Source: Gemmatimonadota bacterium (GTDB lineage Bacteria; Gemmatimonadota; Gemmatimonadetes; Longimicrobiales; Gaopeijiaceae). From it: a DNA stretch of 53,741 bases. Location of the stretch: assembly GCA_007125845.1 (NCBI GenBank), contig SLCK01000101.1, forward strand, positions 1 through 53,741, in the 5' to 3' direction. Shown here piece by piece: positions 9,479 to 17,017 of this stretch (position 1 is its first letter; each line of letters opens with the position of its first letter). The notes beneath the pieces were generated by a model. That model did no database searches. It saw nothing but the letters and a program-made list of their open reading frames with translations, and had not been told where the DNA came from. Position numbers and translations under genes: made by a program.

Positions 9479-10921
9479 TCAGACCTCTTCGTGCTCCATG
9501 GCCTCGCTTTTCTCTTCGCCTGGAGCTCGGATCAATCGGACCACGTGCCGATACCCCTCCGATGCGACGATTCGGATGGGGCTGCCCTTCTCGATCCACT
9601 CCGACTCCGACACTACGTCTACCCTCTCGTCCTCGAACTCGCCGGTTCCGGCGGGGCGGAGGTCTGTAAGCGCGACCCCGTCCCTGCCTATGAGCTCTGC
9701 CCGCCGCAGAGAGGAAGTATAGCCCGTCTCGCGGCCGGTCTCCTGGATGAGGAAGATTCCGAGCGTCGTGAGTCGCCGGCTCGCCGGGAGACGGGTGAGG
9801 AGAAACCACGAACTCAACAGGACCATGATGAGGGACGCAGAGAGCACAGCCCCGGCGCGGGCGAAGTCAACGGTGGTGGGAAGACCGCCCAGAAGGGACA
9901 TGTAGGCCCCGGTCAGCATTCCGAGTGCGCCCAGGATTCCGAAGACCCCCATGCCCGGGAGGATGAACACTTCGACGAGAACCAGCGTCGCGCCGAGCGT
10001 GAAGATGATGATTCCCTCCATCCCAGCCAGGCCGATGATGAAATGCGACCCGAAGAAGAGCCCGAGGGCCACGACCCCTACCAGCCCCCCCAGACCGACG
10101 CCCGGAGTCCTGACCTCAACGAGGAGGCCAAGAAAGCCCAGGGACAGGAGAAAGGGTGAGACCACCGGGTGGGAGAGGAAGCGGACCACCCTCTCCGCCC
10201 AGTTCACTTCCTGGTCCACGACCGGGTTTCCTGACGTCCCGATCGAAGCCATCAGATCATCCCACTGCTCGATCTGGAGCGCGTACTCCACCTCCACCGC
10301 CTCCTCCGCGGTCAAGGTGAGGAGACTTCCGGACGGGCTGACCCCGGGAACCTCGATCTCGGGATCCACCATCGCCTCCGCGATGGCGGGATTCAGCCCA
10401 CGCGCCTCGGCGAGCGCCCGCATTGAGCTCCGCATGGCAGACACCACCTTCTCGGGAGCGACCTGGCCGTCACCGGTGACCGGTGTTGCGGCGCCCATCA
10501 CCGAGCCGGGACGCATGTAGATCCGGTGGGAGGCCAAGGCGATGAGGGCCCCGGCCGAGAGTGCCCTGCGGTTCACGTAGGTGTATACCTCGATCTCCGA
10601 ATCGCTCACGGCGTCGGCGATCCGCTCCGCCGCGTCAACGCGACCCCCGGGCGTATCCATGTCGAGGATGACGATCGAGGCTCCCGCCTCGGCGGCCTCT
10701 CTGAGGCTGCGCTCCACGAAAGGAGCGAGCCCCAGCTCGATGACTCCCTGGATCGGGACCCGGAAGACGGGGCCCGTGCGGGGCTCGACCTCGGCCAAAG
10801 CTTCGCCAGTGGCCTCCTGGGGCGCCTCTACCTCCTGCGCCTCGGGCGACTTGAGAAAAGCCGATGCGAAGAGCCCTGGGAGAGTGCCTGCGACCAGGAT
10901 TGGAATGAAGCGGAAGAGCAT
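9479..10921 (-). CDS. nfeD: NfeD family membrane-bound serine protease (ClpP-like)
   Basis: 480 aa. A signal or membrane helix (about residues 2-22) leads into a ClpP/crotonase-like protease domain. It has the conserved LDMDTPGGRVDAA strand, the nucleophile S122 in ALSAGALIALAS and K158 in APEKVVSAM, a Ser-Lys dyad as in archaeal 1510-N type stomatin-specific proteases. Residues about 250-400 contain four to five membrane helices, and the C-terminal about 80 residues look like the NfeD OB fold (GRDGVALTDLRPAG, then EGYRHVVRLI). It probably cleaves or regulates the partner SPFH protein. First gene of an nfeD-floA-hypothetical operon; divergent from aroQ. The ATG at 10921 has no strong ribosome binding site. 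Confidence 0.93.
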   Translation of the reverse strand: MLFRFIPILVAGTLPGLFASAFLKSPEAQEVEAPQEATGEALAEVEPRTGPVFRVPIQGVIELGLAPFVERSLREAAEAGASIVILDMDTPGGRVDAAERIADAVSDSEIEVYTYVNRRALSAGALIALASHRIYMRPGSVMGAATPVTGDGQVAPEKVVSAMRSSMRALAEARGLNPAIAEAMVDPEIEVPGVSPSGSLLTLTAEEAVEVEYALQIEQWDDLMASIGTSGNPVVDQEVNWAERVVRFLSHPVVSPFLLSLGFLGLLVEVRTPGVGLGGLVGVVALGLFFGSHFIIGLAGMEGIIIFTLGATLVLVEVFILPGMGVFGILGALGMLTGAYMSLLGGLPTTVDFARAGAVLSASLIMVLLSSWFLLTRLPASRRLTTLGIFLIQETGRETGYTSSLRRAELIGRDGVALTDLRPAGTGEFEDERVDVVSESEWIEKGSPIRIVASEGYRHVVRLIRAPGEEKSEAMEHEEV

Positions 10922-11034
10922 CGGCTCAGGACACCTTGCGAATCGGAGTGTGATCCGACCGTGGACGCAGAATCACGGACCCCAGGGGAGAAGCGGTGAG
11001 CGAGACCTCATATCACGCCCCTCACTACCCACGT

Positions 11035-11064
11035 GAGATACAGCGGGTCCAGGCAGCGCCGCAA
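11035..11064 (-). promoter_or_regulatory. Candidate promoter of the nfeD-floA operon
   Basis: On the minus strand TTGCGG (11064-11059), an 18-bp spacer and TATCTC (11040-11035). The leader to the nfeD ATG would be about 105 nt. Weak match; supported mainly by its place in the divergent intergenic region. Confidence 0.3.
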
Positions 11065-11091
11065 CCCGAGGTTCAGCGACGAGCCTCCGAC

Positions 11092-11121
11092 TTGACCCGG
11101 CCCGAGAGCCGCCGATAGCTT
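11092..11121 (+). promoter_or_regulatory. Candidate promoter of chorismate mutase gene
   Basis: TTGACC at 11092-11097, an 18-bp spacer and TAGCTT at 11116-11121. Transcription would start near 11128, about 50 nt before the aroQ ATG. Confidence 0.4.
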
Positions 11122-11178
11122 CGCGGACCCGCCGGTGACCCGCAACCGAGGACCCTCCGGTCAAGGAGCCCGACACGC

Positions 11179-11508
11179 ATGAATCCGTCCCAATCCTCCA
11201 ATCCCGGAGACGAAGTCCAGTCCCGGCAGGCGGCCACGGAAGAGCTGGAGAGACTCCGGGAGAGGATATCCCAGGTGGACGATCAGCTCATCCGCATCAT
11301 CGGTGAGCGACGCAACCTCGCGCTGAAGATCGGACGGATCAAGGAGTCCCTGAACCTCCCGGTCATGGACCCCGGGCGTGAGGCCCAGGTCGTCAGGAAG
11401 GCGGCGGCGAGAGCCCGGGACCTGGGTGTGGACGAGGAGATGACGAGGGACGTGATCTGGCGAATCATCGCCTCCGCGCGCGCCACGCAAGAATCCCCGC
11501 CCCGCTAG
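11179..11508 (+). CDS. aroQ: Chorismate mutase, AroQ class
   Basis: 109 aa, a stand-alone all-helical AroQ domain. It converts chorismate to prephenate, the entry to phenylalanine and tyrosine. Family residues are visible: the helix-1 core LRERISQVDDQLIRIIGERR, then ALKIGRIKESLNLPVMDPGRE with the active-site Lys, Asp and Arg, and the last helix EEMTRDVIWRIIASAR. AAGGAG lies ten bases before the ATG. It is not fused to DAHP synthase or prephenate dehydratase. Its last four bases overlap the end of the convergent transglycosylase gene. The trp genes at 39-48 kb use the same precursor. Confidence 0.92.
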   Translation: MNPSQSSNPGDEVQSRQAATEELERLRERISQVDDQLIRIIGERRNLALKIGRIKESLNLPVMDPGREAQVVRKAAARARDLGVDEEMTRDVIWRIIASARATQESPPR

Positions 11509-12584
11509 TCTCCCAATCCTCGGCCCTGCGAGCCTCCCAGGGATGCCACCAGCCGGTGGGATTCTCCTTGGGGAACCCGAACCAACGTGGATCGCCCGGG
11601 CGGAGTCACGCCCCGGATGAGGTGCGGATTCAAGTCTCGCATGAGGGCTGGGGACAACTCCAGCGCATCCGCGAGCATTCGAAGCGGGGTGCCCCCGGGC
11701 ACCAGCACGCGATCGAAAAGATACGGGAGCGAGCGCTCCACTTCGAACCCAAAGTGCTCAGCTTGCTCCGCGAGAAGGGTTGCGGCCAGCATCTTCGGTA
11801 CGTACTGACGTGTTTCCTCGGGAAGAAACCTCCGGATCTCCCAGTAGAGAGCTTCGTCCCCACCGTCGGATTCACCGTGGTTTCGAAGTGCGGTGGCCAC
11901 CCGCGCCGGTCCGGCATTGTAGGCCGCAGCGGCAAGGTACCAGGTGCCGAACTGATCGTAGAGCTCCTCCAGGTAATCGATAGCGGCGTCAGTCGCCTTC
12001 ACTGGATCGCGACGCTCGTCCACCCAGCCGTCCACCGTCAACCCGTACGCCCTCGCCGTCGGACCCATGAACTGCCACACCCCCGACGCCATCATCGGAG
12101 ACATCGCGGTTGCCGAAAAGCCAGACTCAATCATCGCGAGGTAGAGGAGCTCCTCCGGCATGCCTCGCATCCGAAGTCGATCCCGGATCATCTCACCGTA
12201 GAGGCCTTCACGGACGAGATAGCCCTCGAAGCTGCGGCGATCCCGATTCAGGAACCGGTGAATCCATCGCTCCACCTCGTCGTTCAACGCCACAGGAAGG
12301 CGGGCGTCCACCAGGGCCTGCGTCTGATCCGACAACTCGAAGATGAGGAGATCTCCCCCAGCGACGTCGTCGGTCTGCGACTCGCTCTTGGGAATCATCA
12401 TCGCGGCCAGAAGTCCCACCCCGACGAGAAACGAGCGGATCCCCCATTTCGGAACGCCGAGAAACGCTCCCTTCCGACGCGCGGGGCCCAGTGGGAGACC
12501 GAAAAGCCCACCGGACACCGAATGGACCTCGGCGTCGGCGGCGTCCGTACTTCGCGGCTTGGGATCTTTGGATTCAGACTTCAC
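11505..12584 (-). CDS. Membrane-anchored lytic transglycosylase (SLT / MltD-like)
   Basis: 359 aa from the GTG at 12584, chosen because AAGGAG sits seven bases upstream; a longer frame exists but its start has no support. One N-terminal membrane helix (SFLVGVGLLAAMMIP, about residues 48-65) anchors it. The GH23 transglycosylase core follows: LLYLAMIESGFSATAMS with the catalytic Glu, GVWQFMGPTARAYGL, and WYLAAAAYNAGPARVATALR. The enzyme cleaves peptidoglycan with formation of 1,6-anhydro ends. The C-terminus (LPYLFDRVLVPGGTPLRMLA through RSTLVRVPQGES) resembles the linker and start of a LysM-like region, but no complete LysM repeat is present. It ends overlapping aroQ by four bases. Confidence 0.9.
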   Translation of the reverse strand: MKSESKDPKPRSTDAADAEVHSVSGGLFGLPLGPARRKGAFLGVPKWGIRSFLVGVGLLAAMMIPKSESQTDDVAGGDLLIFELSDQTQALVDARLPVALNDEVERWIHRFLNRDRRSFEGYLVREGLYGEMIRDRLRMRGMPEELLYLAMIESGFSATAMSPMMASGVWQFMGPTARAYGLTVDGWVDERRDPVKATDAAIDYLEELYDQFGTWYLAAAAYNAGPARVATALRNHGESDGGDEALYWEIRRFLPEETRQYVPKMLAATLLAEQAEHFGFEVERSLPYLFDRVLVPGGTPLRMLADALELSPALMRDLNPHLIRGVTPPGRSTLVRVPQGESHRLVASLGGSQGRGLGD

Positions 12585-12820
12585 TCGCAAACTCCTTGAA
12601 TCTATTTCGCTTCCCCGACTCCTCGGATCCGCCTCCTCCGTACGGGACGTTCCCGCACGGATACGCACTTTCCCCTGGGAAGACACGCTGGGGGGGTAAA
12701 CCGATCCGCACGCCATGGCGTTCGACGCACTCGGGAGCGGGTAATCGTGGTTGGTACGATGGGTTGGCTGAAAAGGATCCCACCCGATAGCGAGCGGGTC
12801 TCTTCAGTGTCGGGGACGTC

Positions 12821-13075
12821 TCAGTCTACCGGGTAGACGGAGACGGTGGGCCGCCGGCGGACCTGCTCGAACTTCACGACGCCGTCGGCCACGGCGAAGA
12901 GCGTGTCGTCCCGACCTCGCTTCACATTGTGGCCAGGATGGAACCGCGTGCCCCTCTGGCGAACGAGGATGCCTCCGGCGCGCACGGCCTGCCCCCCAAA
13001 GCGCTTGACTCCAAGCCGCTTCGCGTTGCTGTCCCGTCCGTTCCGGCTCGATCCGACACCTTTCTTGTGTGCCAT
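12821..13075 (-). CDS. rpmA: 50S ribosomal protein bL27
   Basis: 84 aa. [20 protein letters not shown] and [20 protein letters not shown] are the hallmark bL27 sequence, and the length is normal. The protein begins directly with the conserved MAHKKG, so there is no Firmicute-style cleaved extension. An AAGGAGG ribosome binding site lies six bases before the ATG. bL27 reaches the peptidyl-transferase centre of the 50S subunit. It follows rplU by 42 nt, the standard operon order. Confidence 0.98.
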   Translation of the reverse strand: MAHKKGVGSSRNGRDSNAKRLGVKRFGGQAVRAGGILVRQRGTRFHPGHNVKRGRDDTLFAVADGVVKFEQVRRRPTVSVYPVD

Positions 13076-13117
13076 CGGAAACCTCCTTCGCTGCGCTGAT
13101 GTCCGGGTCTTCGCTCG

Positions 13118-13429
13118 TCAGCTCAGAATCTCGTCCACCCGGATCTCGGTGTATCCCTGCCGATGTCCCTGCTTCCGGCGGTAGCCTTTGCGACGCTTTC
13201 GCTTGAACACGATGATCTTCTTGTCACGACCGTGCCCAACCACTTCGGCCTTCACACTCGCACCGTCCACGGTGGGCGTGCCAACCTGCACGGACTCTCC
13301 GTCCGCCGTCAACAGCACCTCATCGAACTCCACGATGTCTCCCTCCTCCGCGTCCAGAGAAGGGATCCGGAGCTGCTCTCCGGGCTCGGCCCGGAACTGC
13401 TTTCCACCCGCTTTGAAGACCGCGTACAT
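13118..13429 (-). CDS. rplU: 50S ribosomal protein bL21
   Basis: 103 aa, normal length. [20 protein letters not shown] at the start and [20 protein letters not shown] near the end are diagnostic of bL21, which binds 23S rRNA on the 50S subunit. A GAGG ribosome binding site lies about six bases upstream. First gene of the rplU-rpmA operon, preceded by a leader of more than 100 nt with two possible hairpins. Confidence 0.98.
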   Translation of the reverse strand: MYAVFKAGGKQFRAEPGEQLRIPSLDAEEGDIVEFDEVLLTADGESVQVGTPTVDGASVKAEVVGHGRDKKIIVFKRKRRKGYRRKQGHRQGYTEIRVDEILS

Positions 13430-13463
13430 CGGGGACCTCTATCCGGTTCCGTGGAAGAACTGA

Positions 13464-13508
13464 GGGTTCGACGACCCAAGGTCTGGAGGAGATCGGTGCG
13501 ACACCTCC
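13464..13508 (-). promoter_or_regulatory. Possible structured leader of the rplU-rpmA operon
   Basis: Two short inverted repeats sit in the leader: GGGT 13464-13467 with ACCC 13474-13477, and GGAGG 13485-13489 with CCTCC 13504-13508. Ribosomal protein operons often carry autoregulatory leaders, and an L21 leader is known in Bacilli. Whether this one is related cannot be told by eye. Confidence 0.3.
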
Positions 13509-13530
13509 AACCTCAATCTCTTAGCCTACT

Positions 13531-13559
13531 AAGTTCGTACCGACTTCCGCCGTCGTCAA
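13531..13559 (-). promoter_or_regulatory. Weak candidate promoter of rplU-rpmA
   Basis: On the minus strand TTGACG (13559-13554), a 17-bp spacer and GAACTT (13536-13531). The -35 box is good and the -10 box poor. It starts 13 nt after the rng stop codon, where a promoter for the ribosomal protein operon is expected. Confidence 0.3.
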
Positions 13560-13572
13560 CCGGCGGGCCTCC

Positions 13573-15138
13573 TTACCCTGCCTGGCGGGTCACATACCGC
13601 TCGGTGACGTCGGTCTCTGCCGGACCGGAGAGCAGCCGGAACTCATCCTCCCTCAGGAGAGGGTCATCCAGGAGCTCCAGCTTGATCGGCATCCTCTCTT
13701 GAAGTCGCTGGAGGAAATCGGGCTCCTCTTCCATCACGTGCAAAGCGACCTCCGGATGCACCCGGATCCGGATCCGACTCTCGTTCCCGGCAGCCGCCGC
13801 CCGCTTCAGACTCCGCTCGACGCGCCGCACCACGGTGGGAGGCGTAAATACGCGCCCGGCGCCCTGGCAGTACTCGCAGACCCGCGTGAGAGTCTGGAAG
13901 AGAGATGGACGGACCCGCTGGCGGGTCATCTCCACGAGGCCGAGCTCAGAGACCGAGAAGGCCTTCGTGCGGGCCCGATCTCGCCCGAGATGGGACCGCA
14001 TCTCGTGGAGGACGCGATCCCTGTTGTCCTGGGATCTCATGTCGATGAAGTCCACGACGATGATCCCGCCAATGTCCCTTAGGCGGAGCTGGCGCGCGAT
14101 CTCCCTCGCTGCGTCCAGATTCGTCTGGAGGATGGTCTCTTCCGGGTCCTTCCTCCCCTTTCCGGTGAAGCGACCGGTGTTGACGTCGATGGAGACGAGC
14201 GCCTCGGTCGGCTCGACGATGATGTAGCCTCCCGAAGGCAGCATGACCTTTCTCTCGAAGGCTTCGGCGATCTCTTCCTCGATGTCGTAGCGGTCGAAGA
14301 GGGGCACCGAGTCGCGGTAGTGCTTCACCCGGCCGAGCAACTCGGAATCCACGCTCTCCACGTACTGCACGATCTCGCGGTACACTTCCTCGCTGTCCAC
14401 GATCAGCGCGTCGAGCTTGTCGGAGAAGAGATCTCGGAGCACGCCCGAGACCAGGGTGGCGTCGCTGTGCAGGAGAGCGGGCGCCCCGGAGCGCCCCGCG
14501 CGTTCGGTGATCTTGAGCCAGGTGGAATGAAGGCGGTCGTATTCGGCCTCGAACTTCGCCCTGCTGAGCTCCTCTCCCACCGTGCGGATGATCAGCCCAC
14601 CTCCCCCCTCGGGCCGAATCTCGCGCCCCAGTTGCCGTAGCCGCTGCCGCTCCTCCCGGTCGTCGATCTTGCGGCTGACTCCTACATGCGTGGAGAAAGG
14701 CATGTACACGAGGAATCGCCCCGGAAGCGAGATCTGGGCAGTGAGTCGAGGCCCCTTGGTGCCGATCGGCTCCTTGGTGAGTTGCACCAGGAGCGTCTCG
14801 CCCTGCCTGATCTGGGTCTGGATCGGGGGGTAACTTCGGGACCGTCGTCCCCCGTCCCCATTCTCCTCCCCCCCATTCTCATCCTCGTCGTCCTCCTCGC
14901 CCTCCTCCTCCGGCTGCACGAGGTCGGACACGTGGAGAAAGCCCGCCTTTTCCGCCCCGATGTCTACGAAGGAGGCCTGGATTCCAGGAAGGACCGCTTC
15001 AACCTTTCCCAGATAGATGTCACCGACAGTTCGTCCGTGGTCCGGGCGGTCGAGCATGAGCTCGACCAGCCGGCTGTCTTCCATCAGGGCCACCCAGCAC
15101 TCCTGCGGGCTGGCGCTGATCAGGATTTCTCTTTTCAA
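13573..15138 (-). CDS. rng: Ribonuclease G (RNase E/G family)
   Basis: 521 aa from the TTG at 15138, which has GGGGAG ten bases upstream and puts LKREILISASPQE where E. coli RNase G begins. The open frame extends to a GTG at 15237, but that stretch contains a perfect palindrome and lacks family similarity. Domains: an S1 fold (VGDIYLGKVEAVLPGIQASF) carrying an acidic insert of Glu, Asp and Gly; an RNase H-like region; the catalytic DNase I-like region with SIDVNTGRFTGKG and IIVVDFIDMRSQDNR; and the zinc-link CEYCQGAG. It is a 5'-end-dependent endoribonuclease for rRNA maturation and mRNA decay. There is no long RNase E-type C-terminal scaffold. Confidence 0.93.
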   Translation of the reverse strand: MKREILISASPQECWVALMEDSRLVELMLDRPDHGRTVGDIYLGKVEAVLPGIQASFVDIGAEKAGFLHVSDLVQPEEEGEEDDEDENGGEENGDGGRRSRSYPPIQTQIRQGETLLVQLTKEPIGTKGPRLTAQISLPGRFLVYMPFSTHVGVSRKIDDREERQRLRQLGREIRPEGGGGLIIRTVGEELSRAKFEAEYDRLHSTWLKITERAGRSGAPALLHSDATLVSGVLRDLFSDKLDALIVDSEEVYREIVQYVESVDSELLGRVKHYRDSVPLFDRYDIEEEIAEAFERKVMLPSGGYIIVEPTEALVSIDVNTGRFTGKGRKDPEETILQTNLDAAREIARQLRLRDIGGIIVVDFIDMRSQDNRDRVLHEMRSHLGRDRARTKAFSVSELGLVEMTRQRVRPSLFQTLTRVCEYCQGAGRVFTPPTVVRRVERSLKRAAAAGNESRIRIRVHPEVALHVMEEEPDFLQRLQERMPIKLELLDDPLLREDEFRLLSGPAETDVTERYVTRQAG

Positions 15139-15493
15139 CTGTGACTGGGCTCCCCGGCCGTCCCGAATCCGACCGCCCCTCTTTGCCGGCGCGATCGATG
15201 TCCCGTGCCGGTGATCCGGGCAAGGCCCGGATCGCACAGACGTCGGCCGCGTCGCGGTTGCGGGAAGGGATGTGCGGACTCGGAGATCGTCCGATTGCCT
15301 CCCGGATCCTCGATGAGTCGAGAGGCGGCTTGCAGGAATCCGGACTCCGGAATGGTCCTTCCGGGTTCGGAGAGAGGTGACAGGGGTTTGCTCCTTCCTT
15401 CGTCAATCTTACCACCCTGGCTGCGCGGAGCACGCGTCCGAGGTCCCGGCGCGAAATCAAATCTCCCGCCAAGGTACCGCCGAACCCGTGAGT
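15139..15493. other. 355-nt intergenic region between recQ and rng
   Basis: It separates two minus-strand genes. It holds the perfect palindrome at 15213-15233, a possible weak -35 (TTGACG on the minus strand at 15406-15401) and no other obvious gene. The upstream part just after the recQ stop has no T-rich terminator. The region is best read as the rng promoter and leader. Confidence 0.5.
15213..15233 (-). repeat. Perfect 9-bp palindrome in the rng leader
   Basis: GATCCGGGC and GCCCGGATC with a 3-nt loop, extendable by a G-T and a G-C pair. It would form a very stable hairpin about 75 nt before the rng start. No T run follows on either strand, so it is not an intrinsic terminator. Confidence 0.6.
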
Positions 15494-16774
15494 TCAAAAC
15501 CCCACGCATCGATCGCACGTGCCACAGACCCCGGTCGGGAACCGCTCTCCGAACCATCCCAGTAGGGGTATTCGCCGACAACTCCTGGTCTGTGCGTACC
15601 GGCGCACCGCCCGATGCTTCGTCTTCTCCACCCGCCTCCTCCTCAAACGACGAATGAGCTCCCCCTCGGCCTGGGCTCTCCACCAGGCCCGTGGCGTGCG
15701 AAGTGGGGGATGCCTCCTGTCCAGGAACGCCCGGTGAACGCGCCGGTCGGTGGGATCGAAGAGGGCGACACAGTGGGCGAGCTCTCCGTCCCGGCCGGCT
15801 CGGCCTGCCTCCTGAAAATAGTTCTCGAGGGAACCCGGAAGCTGATCATGCACGACCAACCGGACATCGGGTCGGTCGATGCCCATGCCGAAAGCGTTCG
15901 TCGCGACCACCAGCGGACCGTCATCCTCCATGAAATACTCCTGTACCCTGTCCCTCTCCGTCGCCGGAAGGCCAGCGTGATAGGCCTCCGTCCGACGTCC
16001 CATGCGGGCGATTCGAGCGCGGACTCGTTCCACCCTGCGCCGGGTAGCCGCATAGATGAGGCGGGCGCCGGGTTGGCGAGAGATCAATTCAAGGAGTTGG
16101 CGTTCCTTGTCTGCGTCGCCCCGAGTGGGCATCACGGCCCAGAAGAGGTTGCCCCGATCGAAGCTTCCCACCATCTCGAAGGGATTCGACATCCGAAGGC
16201 ATGCGCGAATGTCGGCGCGTACGGCAGGAGTGGCGGTCGCGGTAAGCGCCATGACCGGGGCCGACAGCCTCCGACGCACTCGCCCCAGATCCCGATAGGC
16301 CGGCCGAAAATCGTGTCCCCAAAGTGAGATACAGTGCGCCTCATCGATGACCAGGAGCGCCACCTGCAGGCGTTCGAGCAAGGTGGTGAAGGCTTGGCTT
16401 GCGAACCGCTCGGGAGCGATCAGGAGGAGCCGAAGCTTCCCCGAGCCGAGTCCTCGCTCGATACGTCTCCTCCGTCCAACGGAAAGGCCGGAATGGAGGG
16501 CTTCAGCGGCAATGCCCGCCTCCCGGGCCCGTCGCACCTGATCGCCCATCAAGGAGATCAAGGGACTGACCACAACAGTGATCCCGTCGAGCAGAATGGC
16601 CGGAACCTGATAGCAGAGGCTCTTGCCCCCGCCTGTGGGGAGTACTCCCAGAGCGTCTCGACCGGCGAGGGCCGCGTCAACGAGCTCCCTCTGCCCAGGT
16701 CGAAACGACGGGTGCCCGAAGTGCCCCCGCAGAACCGATAGGGATGGATCGTACGAACCAGGTAAGCGAGTCAC
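15494..16774 (-). CDS. recQ: Short RecQ-family ATP-dependent DNA helicase
   Basis: 426 aa from the GTG at 16774, which leaves about 19 residues before HPSFRPGQRELV as in other RecQs; a start at 16888 is possible. All helicase motifs are present: VLPTGGGKSLCYQVPA (Walker A), VVSPLISLMGDQV, VIDEAHCIS (DEAH), ALTATATP, TNAFGMGIDRPDVR and QEAGRAGRDG. The aromatic-rich loop reads ISLWGHDFRP, with Leu where Gln is usual. The RQC zinc site (CRR, then CGTCDRC) ends the protein three residues later, so the winged helix and HRDC domains of E. coli RecQ (609 aa) are absent. It unwinds DNA 3'-5' in repair; the partner specificity is unknown. Confidence 0.92.
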   Translation of the reverse strand: MTRLPGSYDPSLSVLRGHFGHPSFRPGQRELVDAALAGRDALGVLPTGGGKSLCYQVPAILLDGITVVVSPLISLMGDQVRRAREAGIAAEALHSGLSVGRRRRIERGLGSGKLRLLLIAPERFASQAFTTLLERLQVALLVIDEAHCISLWGHDFRPAYRDLGRVRRRLSAPVMALTATATPAVRADIRACLRMSNPFEMVGSFDRGNLFWAVMPTRGDADKERQLLELISRQPGARLIYAATRRRVERVRARIARMGRRTEAYHAGLPATERDRVQEYFMEDDGPLVVATNAFGMGIDRPDVRLVVHDQLPGSLENYFQEAGRAGRDGELAHCVALFDPTDRRVHRAFLDRRHPPLRTPRAWWRAQAEGELIRRLRRRRVEKTKHRAVRRYAQTRSCRRIPLLGWFGERFPTGVCGTCDRCVGF

Positions 16775-16914
16775 AGGACAAGTTGAAGTGCCTCCCGGCG
16801 CCTCGCGATGGCCGGTCGGGTCCCAGATGGCCTCCGCGGGGACGGGCCTGCGCGATGGAGGGCGACGCCCTGAAGGCCGCAACCGCATGAGTCGGGGTTC
16901 GCGGCAGCAAGAGC

Positions 16915-16943
16915 TTGACTCGTCGCGGTCATTACATTACTGT
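16915..16943 (+). promoter_or_regulatory. Promoter of the CstB-like / arsR / SLC13 operon
   Basis: TTGACT at 16915-16920 (five of six consensus), a 17-bp spacer and TACTGT at 16938-16943. Transcription would start near 16950, leaving a leader of about 68 nt before the ATG at 17018. Confidence 0.55.
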
Positions 16944-16959
16944 ATCGACATTCAGTGAT
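16936..16959. promoter_or_regulatory. Candidate ArsR-family operator overlapping the -10 box
   Basis: ATTACTGTAT (16936-16945), spacer CGAC, then ATTCAGTGAT (16950-16959). The right arm read backwards is ATCACTGAAT, matching the left arm at 8 of 10 positions. AT-rich imperfect palindromes of this kind are typical ArsR/SmtB sites. It covers the -10 box and start point of the operon that encodes an ArsR protein, so autorepression is the simple reading. Confidence 0.6.
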
Positions 16960-17017
16960 TGATAGCTTCGGCTCTGGCCAATGGCCACGGGCGAGAACCC
17001 TCGGACCCGGAGGTCTG

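Noticed and set aside
12771..12799. Possible rpmA terminator: 5-bp ACCCG/CGGGT stem followed on the minus strand by TTTT
   Set aside because: The stem is short with an 8-nt loop and the four T lie seven bases away; too weak to call.
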